From Nocardiopsis sp. YSL2 (GTDB lineage Bacteria > Actinomycetota > Actinomycetes > Streptosporangiales > Streptosporangiaceae), in the NCBI RefSeq assembly GCF_030555055.1, contig NZ_JAMOAO010000001.1, positions 806,001 through 870,000 on the forward strand: DNA of 64,000 nucleotides. The letters run 5' to 3'. The notes beneath the pieces are model-generated. The model worked only from the letters and a program-made list of their open reading frames with translations. It searched no databases and was not told the DNA's origin. This document shows positions 35,872 through 44,531 of the stretch, one piece after another. A program made the position numbers and the translations under genes. How positions within the stretch are numbered: the first letter of the stretch is position 1; every line of letters starts with the position of its first letter.

Positions 35872-36035
35872 GGGCAGACCCTTCCTCTCAGCGCGGACGG
35901 GGGTTCGCGCCCCCCGAAGTTACCGACCGGCAGGTACGGCGTCAATGTCGCGCCCGGCCATGGCCGGCCCGGACCTGGGACGAGTGTTCGGACGGCCTTC
36001 GACCGCGGGCCCGAAGCTCCGCGGGAACCCGCACC

Positions 36036-36230
36036 CTAGGCGCGGTCCACCCGGACGGTGTCGCCGTCGCGGACGGCGGCCAGCGCGCGGTGGTCGCCGA
36101 CCACCCGCCCGAGCACGTTGGCGGCGCTGGCCAGCCTGCTCTCCGCCCCTCGGGACAGCGGTGTGGCTCCGAAGGGCAGGGCGAGGGCGGCCCCGGCCAG
36201 CCAGTAGTGCCGCTCTCGCCACCTCACCAT
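36036..36230 (-). CDS. Possible small membrane-associated protein
   Basis: This 64-residue open frame starts MVRWRERHYWLAGAALALPFGATPLSRG and ends with a polar stretch (GDHRALAAVRDGDTVRVDRA). It has a single hydrophobic segment and good third-base G/C. I do not recognise the family, and the SD is weak. It lies just upstream of, and divergent from, the rhamnogalacturonan lyase promoter. It may be a chance frame. Confidence 0.35.
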   Translation of the reverse strand: MVRWRERHYWLAGAALALPFGATPLSRGAESRLASAANVLGRVVGDHRALAAVRDGDTVRVDRA

Positions 36231-36263
36231 GGAGCGGGCCCCACTCAATGCGAACGTTTTACC

Positions 36264-36282
36264 TTGACGGAAAGCGCTTGCC
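36264..36282 (+). promoter_or_regulatory. Promoter -35 with LacI-type operator (GGAAAGCGCTTGCC) before the PL11 gene
   Basis: TTGACG at 36264-36269 is a near-perfect -35. It runs straight into GGAAAGCGCTTGCC at 36269-36282, an imperfect palindrome around a central CG. The -35/operator arrangement closely repeats that before the PL9 gene at 22398-22417. No good -10 is evident. The same LacI-family repressor may control both pectin-degrading genes. Confidence 0.65.
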
Positions 36283-36320
36283 ATGTCAGGTTTGTCTCCC
36301 CTGATACAGGAGGTTGAACG

Positions 36321-38678
36321 TTGACCCCCCGCACTTCGACCCATCGTCAGACCTCGTTCGCCACACCCGTCGCCGCGGCTGTCGCTTCGATCGTTTTGAT
36401 CCTCACCGGCGCCACCACCTCCGCCTCGGCGGCGACCGCCCCGACCGCCCCGGGCCGCGGCGGGCCCGGAGTCCAGCTCGAGGAGCTCGACCGCGGCCTG
36501 ATCGCCGTCGCGGCCGAGGACGGCGTCTTCCTCAGCTGGCGCCTTCTCGCCCACGAGGTCACCGGCCACACCGCCACCGGCCTGGACGGCCCGGACTTCC
36601 ACGTCTACCGCGACGGCACCCGCGTCGCGACCGTCACCGACAGCACCAACATGCTCGACCCCGACGGCGGCGCCGACTCCGAGTACCGGGTCGCGGCGGT
36701 CGTGGACGGGAACGAGCGGGAGCCCTCGGCCGCGGCCTCCCCCTGGGCGGAGGGCCACCTCGACCTGCCGCTCAGCAAACCCGAGGGCGGCACGACCCCC
36801 GCGGGCGAGGAGTACGAGTACCGCGCCAACGACGTCTCCGTCGGCGACGTCACCGGTGACGGCTCCTACGAGTACGTCGTCAAGTGGGACCCGACCAACT
36901 CCAAGGACGTCTCCCAGGTCGGCTACACCGGCAACACCTACGTCGACACCTACGCCCTCGACGGCACGCTGCTCCACCGGATCGACCTGGGCGTCAACAT
37001 CCGCTCGGGTGCCCACTACACGCAGTTCCTCGTCTACGACCTCGACGGCGACGGGCGGTCGGAGCTGATGTTCAAGACCGCGCCCGGCACGCGCTCCATG
37101 ACCTACGGCCCCGACGGCGAGGTCGTCTCCGAGGAGTACGTGACCATGCCCAGGGGGGACGTCCGGGCCGGGTACACGCACCAGGACGACTTCCGGATGA
37201 GCGCCGACGACTACTACGAGCACGTGGTCGGAATGTTCCAGGAGTGGCACGAGCACCCCGAGGTGAGCGCCGGGAACTGGCCCGCGACCCTGGAGGAGGC
37301 CTTCGGCCTCGAACCCGCCTACGACTACCCCCTCTCTCGCGCCGACGCCGAGGCCCTCGCCGACCACTTCATGGACGAGTACGCCCCCGGCCGCAGCGGG
37401 CGCAACCGGCTGCGCGAGTTCGAGGGCTTCGTCGTGGACGGCCCCGAGTACCTGACCGTGTTCGACGGGGCCACCGGCGCCGAGTTGGACACCGTCCGCT
37501 ACACGCCCGCACGCGGCGACGACGGCCTCCTGTGGGGCGACTACGCCATGAGCCGCATCGAGCCGGGCAACCGCGTCGACCGCTTCCTGGCGGGTGTGGC
37601 CTACCTGGACGGCCGCAGACCCTCCGCCGTCTTCGCCCGCGGCTACTACACCCGCGCGGCCGTGGTGGCCTACGACTTCAACGGCCGCAGGATCACCGAG
37701 CGCTGGACGGCCGACAGCGGGCACGCGCCCATGGACAACCCGTTCAACGACGCGCCGCACGGAGTGGAGGGCACCGACCCCGAGTACGGCACGCTCACCA
37801 CGCAGGGCTTCCACTCCCTGAGCACGGCCGACGTCGACGGGGACGGCCGCCAGGAGATCGTCTACGGCGGCGCGACGCTGGACCACGACGGCTCGCTGCT
37901 GTACTCGTCCTACGACGAACTGCCTCCGGGCAGCGCCGCACCCGGGGACCGGGCCAAGCTCGGCCACGGCGACGCCCTGCACGTGGGCGTGTTCGACCCC
38001 AGCCGCGAGGGCACGCAGATCTGGTCGGTGCACGAGGGCGGCGCGTGGGCCCCGTACGGGTTCGCGATGCGCGACGCCGCCACCGGCGAGGTGCTCTTCG
38101 GCGGGTACACCGGCGTGGACACCGGGCGCGGCATGGTCGGCGACATCGACCCGGACCACCCCGGCTACGAGGTGTGGTCCTCGATGCCGCCCGGTGACGA
38201 CGTCGAGGCGGGGCTGTGGACCGCCGACGGACGGTACCTGGGCACCGACACCCCGGGCACGAACATGAGCATCCGCTGGGCGGCCGACATGACCACCCAG
38301 ATCGTCAACGGGTCCGACGCCACCGACCCGACCACCCCGACCATCGACGACCGGCGGCGCGGAACGCTGCTGACCGCCGAGGGCACGCGGACCAACAACT
38401 GGACCAAGGGCAACCCCGCCCTGGTCGCCGACGTCTTCGGCGACTGGCGCGAGGAGCTGCTGGTACGCACCGAGGACGGCTCGGCGCTGCGGATGTACTC
38501 CTCGACCGAGGTCACCGACCGCAAGCTGCACACCCTCATGCACGACCCGCAGTACCGGACCGGCGTCGCCTGGCAGCAGACGGCGTACAACCAGCCGGCC
38601 TACCCCGGCTTCTACCTGGGGTCGGACACCGACTGGTCGACCGTGGAGGTGCCGAGGCCGCGCTACCCCAGGCGCTGA
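36321..38678 (+). CDS. Secreted rhamnogalacturonan lyase, family PL11
   Basis: The 785-residue precursor has a signal peptide ending near ASA-ATA. The mature protein has an N-terminal beta-sandwich (GVFLSWRLLAHE, FHVYRDGTRVATVTDSTN) and the eight-bladed propeller of YesW-type PL11 enzymes, with calcium-binding DxDGDG repeats: DVTGDG, DLDGDGRSELMFKTAPG and DVDGDGRQEIVYGG. Conserved GHGDALHVG and GDWREELLVRT are also present. It cleaves the rhamnogalacturonan I backbone by beta-elimination. The start is TTG 36321, because AGGAGG (36308-36313) stands seven bases upstream and no ATG or GTG fits. It belongs with the two PL9 lyases at 22-26 kb. Confidence 0.93.
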   Translation: MTPRTSTHRQTSFATPVAAAVASIVLILTGATTSASAATAPTAPGRGGPGVQLEELDRGLIAVAAEDGVFLSWRLLAHEVTGHTATGLDGPDFHVYRDGTRVATVTDSTNMLDPDGGADSEYRVAAVVDGNEREPSAAASPWAEGHLDLPLSKPEGGTTPAGEEYEYRANDVSVGDVTGDGSYEYVVKWDPTNSKDVSQVGYTGNTYVDTYALDGTLLHRIDLGVNIRSGAHYTQFLVYDLDGDGRSELMFKTAPGTRSMTYGPDGEVVSEEYVTMPRGDVRAGYTHQDDFRMSADDYYEHVVGMFQEWHEHPEVSAGNWPATLEEAFGLEPAYDYPLSRADAEALADHFMDEYAPGRSGRNRLREFEGFVVDGPEYLTVFDGATGAELDTVRYTPARGDDGLLWGDYAMSRIEPGNRVDRFLAGVAYLDGRRPSAVFARGYYTRAAVVAYDFNGRRITERWTADSGHAPMDNPFNDAPHGVEGTDPEYGTLTTQGFHSLSTADVDGDGRQEIVYGGATLDHDGSLLYSSYDELPPGSAAPGDRAKLGHGDALHVGVFDPSREGTQIWSVHEGGAWAPYGFAMRDAATGEVLFGGYTGVDTGRGMVGDIDPDHPGYEVWSSMPPGDDVEAGLWTADGRYLGTDTPGTNMSIRWAADMTTQIVNGSDATDPTTPTIDDRRRGTLLTAEGTRTNNWTKGNPALVADVFGDWREELLVRTEDGSALRMYSSTEVTDRKLHTLMHDPQYRTGVAWQQTAYNQPAYPGFYLGSDTDWSTVEVPRPRYPRR

Positions 38679-38697
38679 CCGGCACCCACGCCCGCAC

Positions 38698-38729
38698 GCG
38701 GCCCGCTCCCCTCCGAGGGGGCGGGCCGC
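38698..38729 (+). terminator. Hairpin after the rhamnogalacturonan lyase gene
   Basis: Arms 38698-38710 and 38717-38729 pair over 13 bases with one G-T wobble and a six-base loop. It lies 20 bp after the stop and before the Zur-box operon, so it separates the two transcripts. Confidence 0.75.
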
Positions 38730-38760
38730 CGCCGTTCCGGGGGACCTCCTCACATGGGTT

Positions 38761-38777
38761 ACGATAATGATTATCGT
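38761..38777. promoter_or_regulatory. Zur box (ACGATAATGATTATCGT)
   Basis: This is an 8-1-8 perfect palindrome with the ATAATGATTAT core of Fur-family zinc uptake regulator sites. It is 24 bp upstream of the CobW-like gene. Zn-loaded Zur would repress the following operon of zinc-independent ribosomal proteins. Confidence 0.9.
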
Positions 38778-38800
38778 TTTCGATCTTGGGAGGATGGCCG

Positions 38801-39913
38801 ATGGAACCGCCGAGCTCCATGCGCGTGGTCGTGGTCTCCGGACTGCACCGCGCCGCACGCGCCCGCACGGTGAACGAACTGATCACGGCGGTACCGGGAT
38901 CGGTGGCGGTCCACCACGACTTCGACCGCATCGGTGAGGGCGTCGTCCACCGCCTCACCCGGGACCGGTGGGGTCCCGTCGACCACAGCCAGGTCGAGCT
39001 CGACCACCTGTGCGCCTCCTGCACCCTGCGGGAGGACCTGGTGCCGACCCTGCTGCGCCTGACCGAGTCGGGCGAGCACACGCTGTGCGTGGTGGAGACC
39101 TGGGAGGGCGTCGAGCCCCGGTCGGTCGCCGACGCCGTCGCCTCCGAGCCCGCGCTCCGCCTCGCCTCGGTCATCACGGCCGTGGACTCGGAGCGCCTCC
39201 TGCCCGACCTGGCCGGGCACGACGACCTGTGCGACCGGGGGCTGGACATCGCGGTCGAGGACGAGCGCACCGTCGCCGAGGTCCTGGCGCACCAGATCGA
39301 GTACCCCACGGTGCTCGCCCTGCACGGGGATCTCTACCGGGACGAGGCCCGTTCCCTGCTTGAGCACCTCAACCCCGCCGCGCTGGTCGCCTTCCCCGAC
39401 GCGGGACTGGCCGACCTCACCCGCGGCCGCTTCGACCCCGAGCACGCCGCCAACCGCCTCAACCCGGCCTGGGCCCAGTACTCCGACCGCCACGACGCCC
39501 GGGTGCGCACGCTCACCTGGACCCGCAAGCGGCCCCTCCACCCCGCACGCTTCCACGAGGCCCTGGAGCACATCGTCGCGGCCGGACTGCGCAGCCGCGG
39601 CCGGATCTGGCTCGCCGGCCGGGCCGACACCCTGCTGGTGTGGGACGCCTACAACGACGCCCTCCTGTTGGAGAGCGGCGGCCCGTGGCTGGACGCCCTG
39701 CCGGAGGCCGCCATGGAGATGGTCTCGGAGTCGCGCCGCGCGTGCGCGCAGCTCGACTGGGACCCCGCCGTCGGCGACCGCCGCCAGCACCTGGCCTTCA
39801 CCGGGGTCGACCTGGACGCGGAACGCCTGGTCGCCCTCCTGGACTCGTGCCTGCTCACCGACGACGAAGCCGGTGAGCCCCTGCACTCCGACCCGTTCGC
39901 CGACGCACTCTGA
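38801..39913 (+). CDS. CobW/COG0523-like protein with degenerate GTP-binding motifs
   Basis: The 370-residue protein aligns with the COG0523 metallochaperone group by order of elements and by its C-terminal CobW_C domain ([39 protein letters not shown]). The expected P-loop GxxGxGKT is replaced by [12 protein letters not shown], the Cys-rich CxCC motif by CASC in [15 protein letters not shown], and the NKxD base-specificity motif by LHGD. It may bind zinc but probably does not hydrolyse GTP in the normal way. It begins the Zur-box operon and is 11 bp from rpsR. The ATG at 38801 has GGGAGGA six bases upstream. Confidence 0.85.
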   Translation: MEPPSSMRVVVVSGLHRAARARTVNELITAVPGSVAVHHDFDRIGEGVVHRLTRDRWGPVDHSQVELDHLCASCTLREDLVPTLLRLTESGEHTLCVVETWEGVEPRSVADAVASEPALRLASVITAVDSERLLPDLAGHDDLCDRGLDIAVEDERTVAEVLAHQIEYPTVLALHGDLYRDEARSLLEHLNPAALVAFPDAGLADLTRGRFDPEHAANRLNPAWAQYSDRHDARVRTLTWTRKRPLHPARFHEALEHIVAAGLRSRGRIWLAGRADTLLVWDAYNDALLLESGGPWLDALPEAAMEMVSESRRACAQLDWDPAVGDRRQHLAFTGVDLDAERLVALLDSCLLTDDEAGEPLHSDPFADAL

Positions 39914-39924
39914 GAGGTTCCGCC

Positions 39925-40182
39925 ATGTCCGCCGCACCCCGCCGCGCGAGCAAGCGCTCGGCACCGCGCACGTTCGCCAACCCCTTGGGCGACGCCGACC
40001 ACGTCGACTACAAGGACATCGCCCTGCTCCGCAAGTTCATCTCCGAGAAGGGCAAGATCCGCAGCCGCCGGGTCACCCGGGTCACCGCACGGCAGCAGCG
40101 GCTGATCGCCGAGGCCGTCAAGAACGCCCGCGAGATGGCCCTGCTCCCCTACCCGTCCACCGCCTCGTCCAGGAAACCCTGA
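39925..40182 (+). CDS. rpsR: 30S ribosomal protein S18, zinc-independent paralogue
   Basis: The 85-residue protein has the S18 core [50 protein letters not shown]. No Cys occurs, so it is of the C-minus type that replaces a zinc-binding paralogue when zinc is short. It lies second in the Zur-box operon. Confidence 0.95.
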   Translation: MSAAPRRASKRSAPRTFANPLGDADHVDYKDIALLRKFISEKGKIRSRRVTRVTARQQRLIAEAVKNAREMALLPYPSTASSRKP

Positions 40183-40213
40183 CCGAGGCCACACCACCGA
40201 GAAGGAGGAACAC

Positions 40214-40450
40214 GTGTCCCGTGTCTGCCAGGTGACGGGCAAGGCCCCGTCCTTCGGGAACGCGGTCTCGCACTCCCACCGCAGGACGCGCCGCCGGTTC
40301 GATCCCAACATCCAGTCGAAGCGCTACTGGCTGCCCAGCGAGAACCGCTTCGTCCGGCTCAAGCTGAGCACCAAGGGCATGCGCGTCATCGACGCCCGCG
40401 GCATCGAACGCGTCGTCGCCGAGATCCGTGCCCGTGGAGAGAAGGTCTGA
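40214..40450 (+). CDS. rpmB: 50S ribosomal protein L28, zinc-independent paralogue
   Basis: The 78-residue L28 has [30 protein letters not shown] and the C-terminal [28 protein letters not shown]. It has one Cys only, not the paired Cys of zinc-ribbon forms. GTG 40214 has GAAGGAGGAA upstream. It follows rpsR by 31 bp. Confidence 0.95.
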   Translation: MSRVCQVTGKAPSFGNAVSHSHRRTRRRFDPNIQSKRYWLPSENRFVRLKLSTKGMRVIDARGIERVVAEIRARGEKV

Positions 40451-40451
40451 C

Positions 40452-40757
40452 ATGGCGAAGAAGAGCAAGATCGCGCGCGACCGTCAGCGGCGGGCCGTGG
40501 TGGCCCGCTACGCCGAGCGCCGAGCCGAGCTCAAGCGGATCATCAGGAGTCCGCACACCGGCGACGAGGAGCGCGACGCCGCCACCGCCGAGCTGCGCCG
40601 CCAGCCCCGGGACGCCAGCGCGACGCGCCTGCGCAACCGGGACGCGGTCGACGGCCGGCCCCGCGGCCACCTGCGCCGCTTCGGGCTGTCCCGGATCCGC
40701 TTCCGGGAGATGGCGCACCGCGGCGAGCTGCCGGGTGTGACCAAGTCCAGCTGGTAG
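40452..40757 (+). CDS. rpsN: 30S ribosomal protein S14, zinc-independent paralogue
   Basis: The 101-residue S14 is the long, Cys-free form: [30 protein letters not shown] and [43 protein letters not shown]. The zinc ribbon CxxC pairs of the short form are missing. It is one base after the L28 stop and ends the operon. L33 and L31 paralogues, often found in such loci, are absent from this window. Confidence 0.96.
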   Translation: MAKKSKIARDRQRRAVVARYAERRAELKRIIRSPHTGDEERDAATAELRRQPRDASATRLRNRDAVDGRPRGHLRRFGLSRIRFREMAHRGELPGVTKSSW

Positions 40758-40913
40758 CGGCCCGCCCCGTCGGCGGGGCCGGGGTCCGCGGTCGGCCGCG
40801 CACCCCGGTCCCCACCCCGCGCGGGAGGGGCCGCCCGCGGCCTCGGTAGGCTCGATCCCCGCGGTGGGCGCTTTGGACACCCCACCGGTCGAACGGCAGC
40901 CCGAGGAGGCACG

Positions 40914-41702
40914 GTGCCCGGACACGTCACCGGACTGGACGTCCATCCCGTCAAGGGACTGAGCGCGCAGCCCCTGGACGAGGTCGTGCTGACGGCCGGA
41001 CACGGGTTCCCCCACGACCGCGTCCTCGCGCTGGCCCGCCCGGAGGGCGGGTACACGCCGGGCCTGCGCACACCCCTGCCCAAGGACCGCTTCTACATGC
41101 TGGCCGTCGACGAGCGGCTGGCGGGTCTGGAGACCCGGCTGGACACCGCGACCGGGGTGCTGCGGGTGAGCGTGCGCGGCCACGAGGTGCTGGCCGCGGA
41201 CCTGGGCGAGCCGGAGGGGGTGGCCGACGCCACGGCGTTCTTCGCCCGTGTCCTGGACCTGCCCGAGGGGACCCGGCCGGTGCTGGCCCGGGAGGAGGGG
41301 CGCCGGTTCACCGACGTGTCGGTGTCCTCCGACGCGATGATGAACGCGGTGTCGCTGATCAACCTGGCCTCGGTGCGCGACCTGGGCGAGCGCGTCGGCG
41401 CCGAGGTCGACCCCCGGCGGTTCCGCGCGAACCTGTACGTGGACGGCCTGGCACCGTTCGCCGAGCGCGACCTGGTCGGCCGGGAGTTCACGGTCGGCGG
41501 GGTCCGGCTGCGCGGCGTCCTGCGCACCAAGCGCTGCGCGGCCACCGAGGTCGACCCGGCGCACGCCCGGCGCGACCTGAGCGTCCCCCGCCTGCTGATG
41601 GCCGAGTACGGGCACTCGGAGATGGGCGTGTACGCCGAGGTCGTGGCGGGCGGCACCATCCGGCCCGGAGACACCGTGACGATTCCGGAGGAGTCGCGAT
41701 GA
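40914..41702 (+). CDS. MOSC-domain protein (molybdenum cofactor sulfurase C-terminal type, YcbX-like)
   Basis: The 262-residue protein has a MOSC N-terminal beta-barrel region (VTGLDVHPVKGLSAQPLDEVVLTAGHGFPHDRVLALAR) and the MOSC core with RFRANLYVDGLAPFAERDLVGREFTVGGVRLRGVLRTKRCAATEVDP; the Cys in KRCAATEVDP is the conserved Mo-cofactor ligand position. Such proteins bind Mo cofactor and reduce N-hydroxylated substrates when supplied with electrons. It overlaps the 2Fe-2S reductase gene by four bases, which probably supplies them. Confidence 0.88.
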   Translation: MPGHVTGLDVHPVKGLSAQPLDEVVLTAGHGFPHDRVLALARPEGGYTPGLRTPLPKDRFYMLAVDERLAGLETRLDTATGVLRVSVRGHEVLAADLGEPEGVADATAFFARVLDLPEGTRPVLAREEGRRFTDVSVSSDAMMNAVSLINLASVRDLGERVGAEVDPRRFRANLYVDGLAPFAERDLVGREFTVGGVRLRGVLRTKRCAATEVDPAHARRDLSVPRLLMAEYGHSEMGVYAEVVAGGTIRPGDTVTIPEESR

Positions 41703-42661
41703 GCCGAACCGACCTGGCCGTGCGGATCCGCGCCAAGGAGATGCTCACGCCGTCGATCTGCCGTTTCGAGCTGTGCCCGGCCGACGGCGGCGCGCTGCCG
41801 CCGTTCACGCCCGGCGCGCACGTCAACGTCCGCGGGCCCGGCGGCACCGTCCGGAGCTACTCACTGACCGACGGCGACGAGCACGTCTACGCCATCAGCG
41901 TCGCCCGCGACCCCGCCGGACGCGGCGGGTCGGTCGCCCTGGTGGACGGCACCGCGGTGGGCGACACGCTCACCGTCAGTGCGCCCCGCAACGACTTCGC
42001 GCTGCTCCCGGCCAAGCGCCACCTGCTGATCGCGGGCGGTATCGGGATCACGCCGATGCGCGCCATGTTCCACCGCCTGCGGGCCGAGGGCGGGTCCGTT
42101 CGGCTGCTCTACCTGACCCGCACCGAGGAGGAGACCGCCTACCTCTCCGAGCTGGGTTCCCCGGAGCTGGCCGACCAGGTCGTGCTGCACCACAGCGCGG
42201 CGGCCGGGCGCCTGGACCTGTGGCCGTACCTGGCCGAGCCGGACGACGGCGCCCGGGTGTACTGCTGCGGTTCGCGTCCGCTCATGGAGGAGGTCCGGGC
42301 CCTGACGATGCACTGGCGCCCGAGCCGGATCCACTTCGAGGACTTCGCCGGCGTGGACGCCACGAGGAACGCCCGTCCGTTCCGCGCCACGTGGGCTCCG
42401 ACCGGGCGGACCGTGGAGGTGGGCGCCGGAGAGACCCTGCTCGACGCGCTGCGCGCCCAGGGCGCCGACGTCCCCAGCTCGTGCCGCAGCGGAACCTGCG
42501 GCACCTGCCGGCTGCGCCTGGTGTCGGGGACCGCCCAGCACCGGGACCTGTACCTGTCCGAGGACGAGCGCGCCTCGTTCGTCATGCCGTGCGTGTCCCG
42601 TGCCGAGTCCGACACGGTCACCGTGGGCCCGGTGGAGGAGGTCCCCGGGCAGCGGCCCTGA
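41699..42661 (+). CDS. Ferredoxin reductase with C-terminal plant-type 2Fe-2S domain
   Basis: The 320-residue protein has an FNR-like FMN/FAD barrel (VRSYSLTDGDEHVYAISVARDPAGRGGSVALVDG), the nucleotide-binding GGIGITPMRAMFHRL, and a C-terminal ferredoxin domain with Cys cluster SCRSGTCGTC and a fourth Cys in MPCVSRAESD. It fits the phthalate dioxygenase reductase/VanB group. It would pass electrons from NAD(P)H to a terminal partner, most likely the coupled MOSC protein, since no Rieske oxygenase gene is nearby. Confidence 0.92.
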   Translation: MSRTDLAVRIRAKEMLTPSICRFELCPADGGALPPFTPGAHVNVRGPGGTVRSYSLTDGDEHVYAISVARDPAGRGGSVALVDGTAVGDTLTVSAPRNDFALLPAKRHLLIAGGIGITPMRAMFHRLRAEGGSVRLLYLTRTEEETAYLSELGSPELADQVVLHHSAAAGRLDLWPYLAEPDDGARVYCCGSRPLMEEVRALTMHWRPSRIHFEDFAGVDATRNARPFRATWAPTGRTVEVGAGETLLDALRAQGADVPSSCRSGTCGTCRLRLVSGTAQHRDLYLSEDERASFVMPCVSRAESDTVTVGPVEEVPGQRP

Positions 42662-42826
42662 ACGCTGGTCCCGGGCCGGGCGGCCCGGTCCAGGGCCAGG
42701 GCGGCCAGGCCGCTCAGCGCGCCGACGACCGTGCCCGTGACCAGGCTGCTGACCAGCGCGGCCCCGCGCGCTCCCCCGTCTACGCCCGCGGTCGCGTCCG
42801 GGGACGCCGCACGGCGTAGCCGGGGC

Positions 42827-43450
42827 TCAGCGGCCGAGCGCCAGGCGCGCGCCCAGGCCCAGCATGACGGCGGCGATGCACGCGTCCAGAACCCGCCAGG
42901 CGCCGGGACGCGCGAACAGCGGGCGCAGCAGACGCGCTCCGAAGCCCAGGGCGAAGAACCACAGGAAGCTCGCCGTCACGGCGCCCCGCACCCACCACCA
43001 GCGCGCGTCGCCGTCCTGCTGGTTGGCCACGGAGCCGAGGAAGACCACGGTGTCCAGGTACACGTGCGGGTTGAGCCAGGTCAGGGCGACGGCGGTGGCG
43101 ACGGCCGCCTTGGTGCCGATCCCCTGGCCGCCGCCCTCGACGGTCATGCTCCCCGGCCGCAGCGCGCGCTGCGCGGCGAACAGTCCGTAGACGACGAGGA
43201 AGCCGGCGCCCAGGAACCGGACCGCGGTCACGGCGGCGGGCGCCGCCTCGATGACCGCGCCGACCCCCAGCACACCCGCCCCGATCAGCACCGCGTCGGA
43301 CAGTGCGCAGACCATCACCACCGCCAGGACGGTGCGCGGGCGGCCGTCGATGCCCAGGCGGAGCAGGAAGGCGTTCTGGGAGCCGATGGCCACGATGAGG
43401 GCGAGGCCCGTTCCGAGGCCGAGCAGCGCGGGCAGGAGGGAGTCGTTCAC
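42827..43450 (-). CDS. LysE/ArgO-family amino acid exporter
   Basis: The 207-residue membrane protein has five or six hydrophobic segments and the LysE signature ALIVAIGSQNAFLLRLGI near the start, then AVALTWLNPHVYLDTVVFLGS. LysE/ArgO exports lysine or arginine. The start is GTG 43450. It is divergent from an ArgP/LysG-type regulator gene, the classic pairing, with a LysR-type palindrome in the A/T-rich 72-bp gap. Confidence 0.95.
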   Translation of the reverse strand: MNDSLLPALLGLGTGLALIVAIGSQNAFLLRLGIDGRPRTVLAVVMVCALSDAVLIGAGVLGVGAVIEAAPAAVTAVRFLGAGFLVVYGLFAAQRALRPGSMTVEGGGQGIGTKAAVATAVALTWLNPHVYLDTVVFLGSVANQQDGDARWWWVRGAVTASFLWFFALGFGARLLRPLFARPGAWRVLDACIAAVMLGLGARLALGR

Positions 43451-43475
43451 GCCCAGAACACTAGGAGCGGCAGCA

Positions 43476-43486
43476 TTTACAGTAAA
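43476..43486. promoter_or_regulatory. LysR-type palindrome TTTACAGTAAA between exporter and regulator
   Basis: TTTAC-A-GTAAA is a perfect palindrome of T-N9-A form in an A/T-rich stretch that stands out from the surroundings. It lies 26 bp from the exporter start and 37 bp from the regulator start, so it is a likely binding site of the ArgP-like protein. Confidence 0.6.
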
Positions 43487-43522
43487 GCTAAAGTTTCTAA
43501 GATCTATGAAGCAGGGCTTAAT

Positions 43523-44419
43523 ATGGCCTTCCAGTTCGACCACCTGCGCACACTGACCGCCCTCGTGGACGAGGGGACCTTCGACGCCGCCGCGCGGCGC
43601 CTGCACGTGACCGCCTCGGCGGTCTCCCAGCGGATCCGCACGATGGAGCAGTCCGCCGGCAAGGTGCTGGTCCAGCGCACCAATCCCGTCGTCCCCACCG
43701 CGGCCGGGGACGTGGTGCTGCGCCTGGCGCGCCAGGTACTGCTGCTCGACGAGGACGCCGCGGCCGAGCTCCGGCGCGGGGACGGCGACGGCGGGCGGGT
43801 CGCGCTCCCGCTCGCGGTCAACGCCGACAGCCTCTCGACCTGGTTCCTGGAGGCGTTGGCGGAGCTGCCCGACGACCTCGGCGCGGTCTACGAGATCCAC
43901 CGCGAGGACGAGGAGCACACCACGTCCCTGCTGCGCTCGGGGACGGTGATGGCGGCGGTCACGTCCACGCCGGAGGCCGTACAGGGGTGCGTGGTCGAGG
44001 GCCTGGGCACCATGCGCTACCTCGCGGTGTGCAGCCCCGGCTTCGCCGACAGGCACATGGGCGGCCGGGCCGGCCTGGCACACCTGGACCGCGCGCCCGT
44101 CGTCAACTTCGACCGCAAGGACGATCTGCAGAACACCTTCGTGCGCTCGGTCACCGGCAGGGAGCCACAGGCGCCCCGGCACTACATCCCGGCCTCGTCG
44201 GACTTCGCCAAGACCATCCTGTTGGGCTTCGGGTGGGGCATGGTCCCCGAGGAGCAGTGCCTGGCCGAGATCGAACGGGGCGCGCTGGTCAGCCTGGCCC
44301 CGCAACGCCCCGTCGACGTCCGGCTGTACTGGCAGCGGTGGAACCTGCGCTCGCCGCTGCTGGACGGGCTCACGTCAGGGCTGCGCGCGGCGGCGGCGGA
44401 CCGGCTGCGCCCGCTCTAG
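43523..44419 (+). CDS. LysR-family regulator, ArgP/LysG-like
   Basis: The 298-residue protein has FDHLRTLTALVDEGTFDAAARRLHVTASAVSQRIRTMEQSAGKVLVQRTNPVVPTAAG, the ArgP/LysG type of helix-turn-helix, and the effector domain ALPLAVNADSLSTWFLEALAELPDD typical of that subgroup. LysG activates lysE when lysine or arginine rises inside the cell. It is divergent from the exporter gene. The ATG at 43523 was chosen from alignment with that family's MxFxHLRTL start. Confidence 0.94.
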   Translation: MAFQFDHLRTLTALVDEGTFDAAARRLHVTASAVSQRIRTMEQSAGKVLVQRTNPVVPTAAGDVVLRLARQVLLLDEDAAAELRRGDGDGGRVALPLAVNADSLSTWFLEALAELPDDLGAVYEIHREDEEHTTSLLRSGTVMAAVTSTPEAVQGCVVEGLGTMRYLAVCSPGFADRHMGGRAGLAHLDRAPVVNFDRKDDLQNTFVRSVTGREPQAPRHYIPASSDFAKTILLGFGWGMVPEEQCLAEIERGALVSLAPQRPVDVRLYWQRWNLRSPLLDGLTSGLRAAAADRLRPL

Positions 44420-44531
44420 CGCGTTCCGCGGATTCTCGACCAGGAACCGCCGGTCGGAGCCGGAACCCCTGCCACTGGGGGGATTCCCGCCCCCTATGCT
44501 GGTGCCCCCTCATCCCTCCAGAGAGGCGATC

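Noticed and set aside
36036..38858. A 940-codon minus-strand frame through the rhamnogalacturonan lyase gene
   Set aside because: It is antisense to PL11 with clear domains and a signal peptide. Only its last 64 codons, outside PL11, were kept as a doubtful small gene.
40758..40913. G/C-rich inverted segments after rpsN as a terminator or riboswitch
   Set aside because: No stem of convincing length and symmetry was found, and no known riboswitch pattern was recognised upstream of the MOSC gene.
42662..42826. Minus-strand hydrophobic reading (VSSLVTGTVVGALSGLAALA) between the reductase and exporter genes
   Set aside because: It has no start codon or SD in frame and is too short. It could be a gene remnant, but the evidence is too weak to list.
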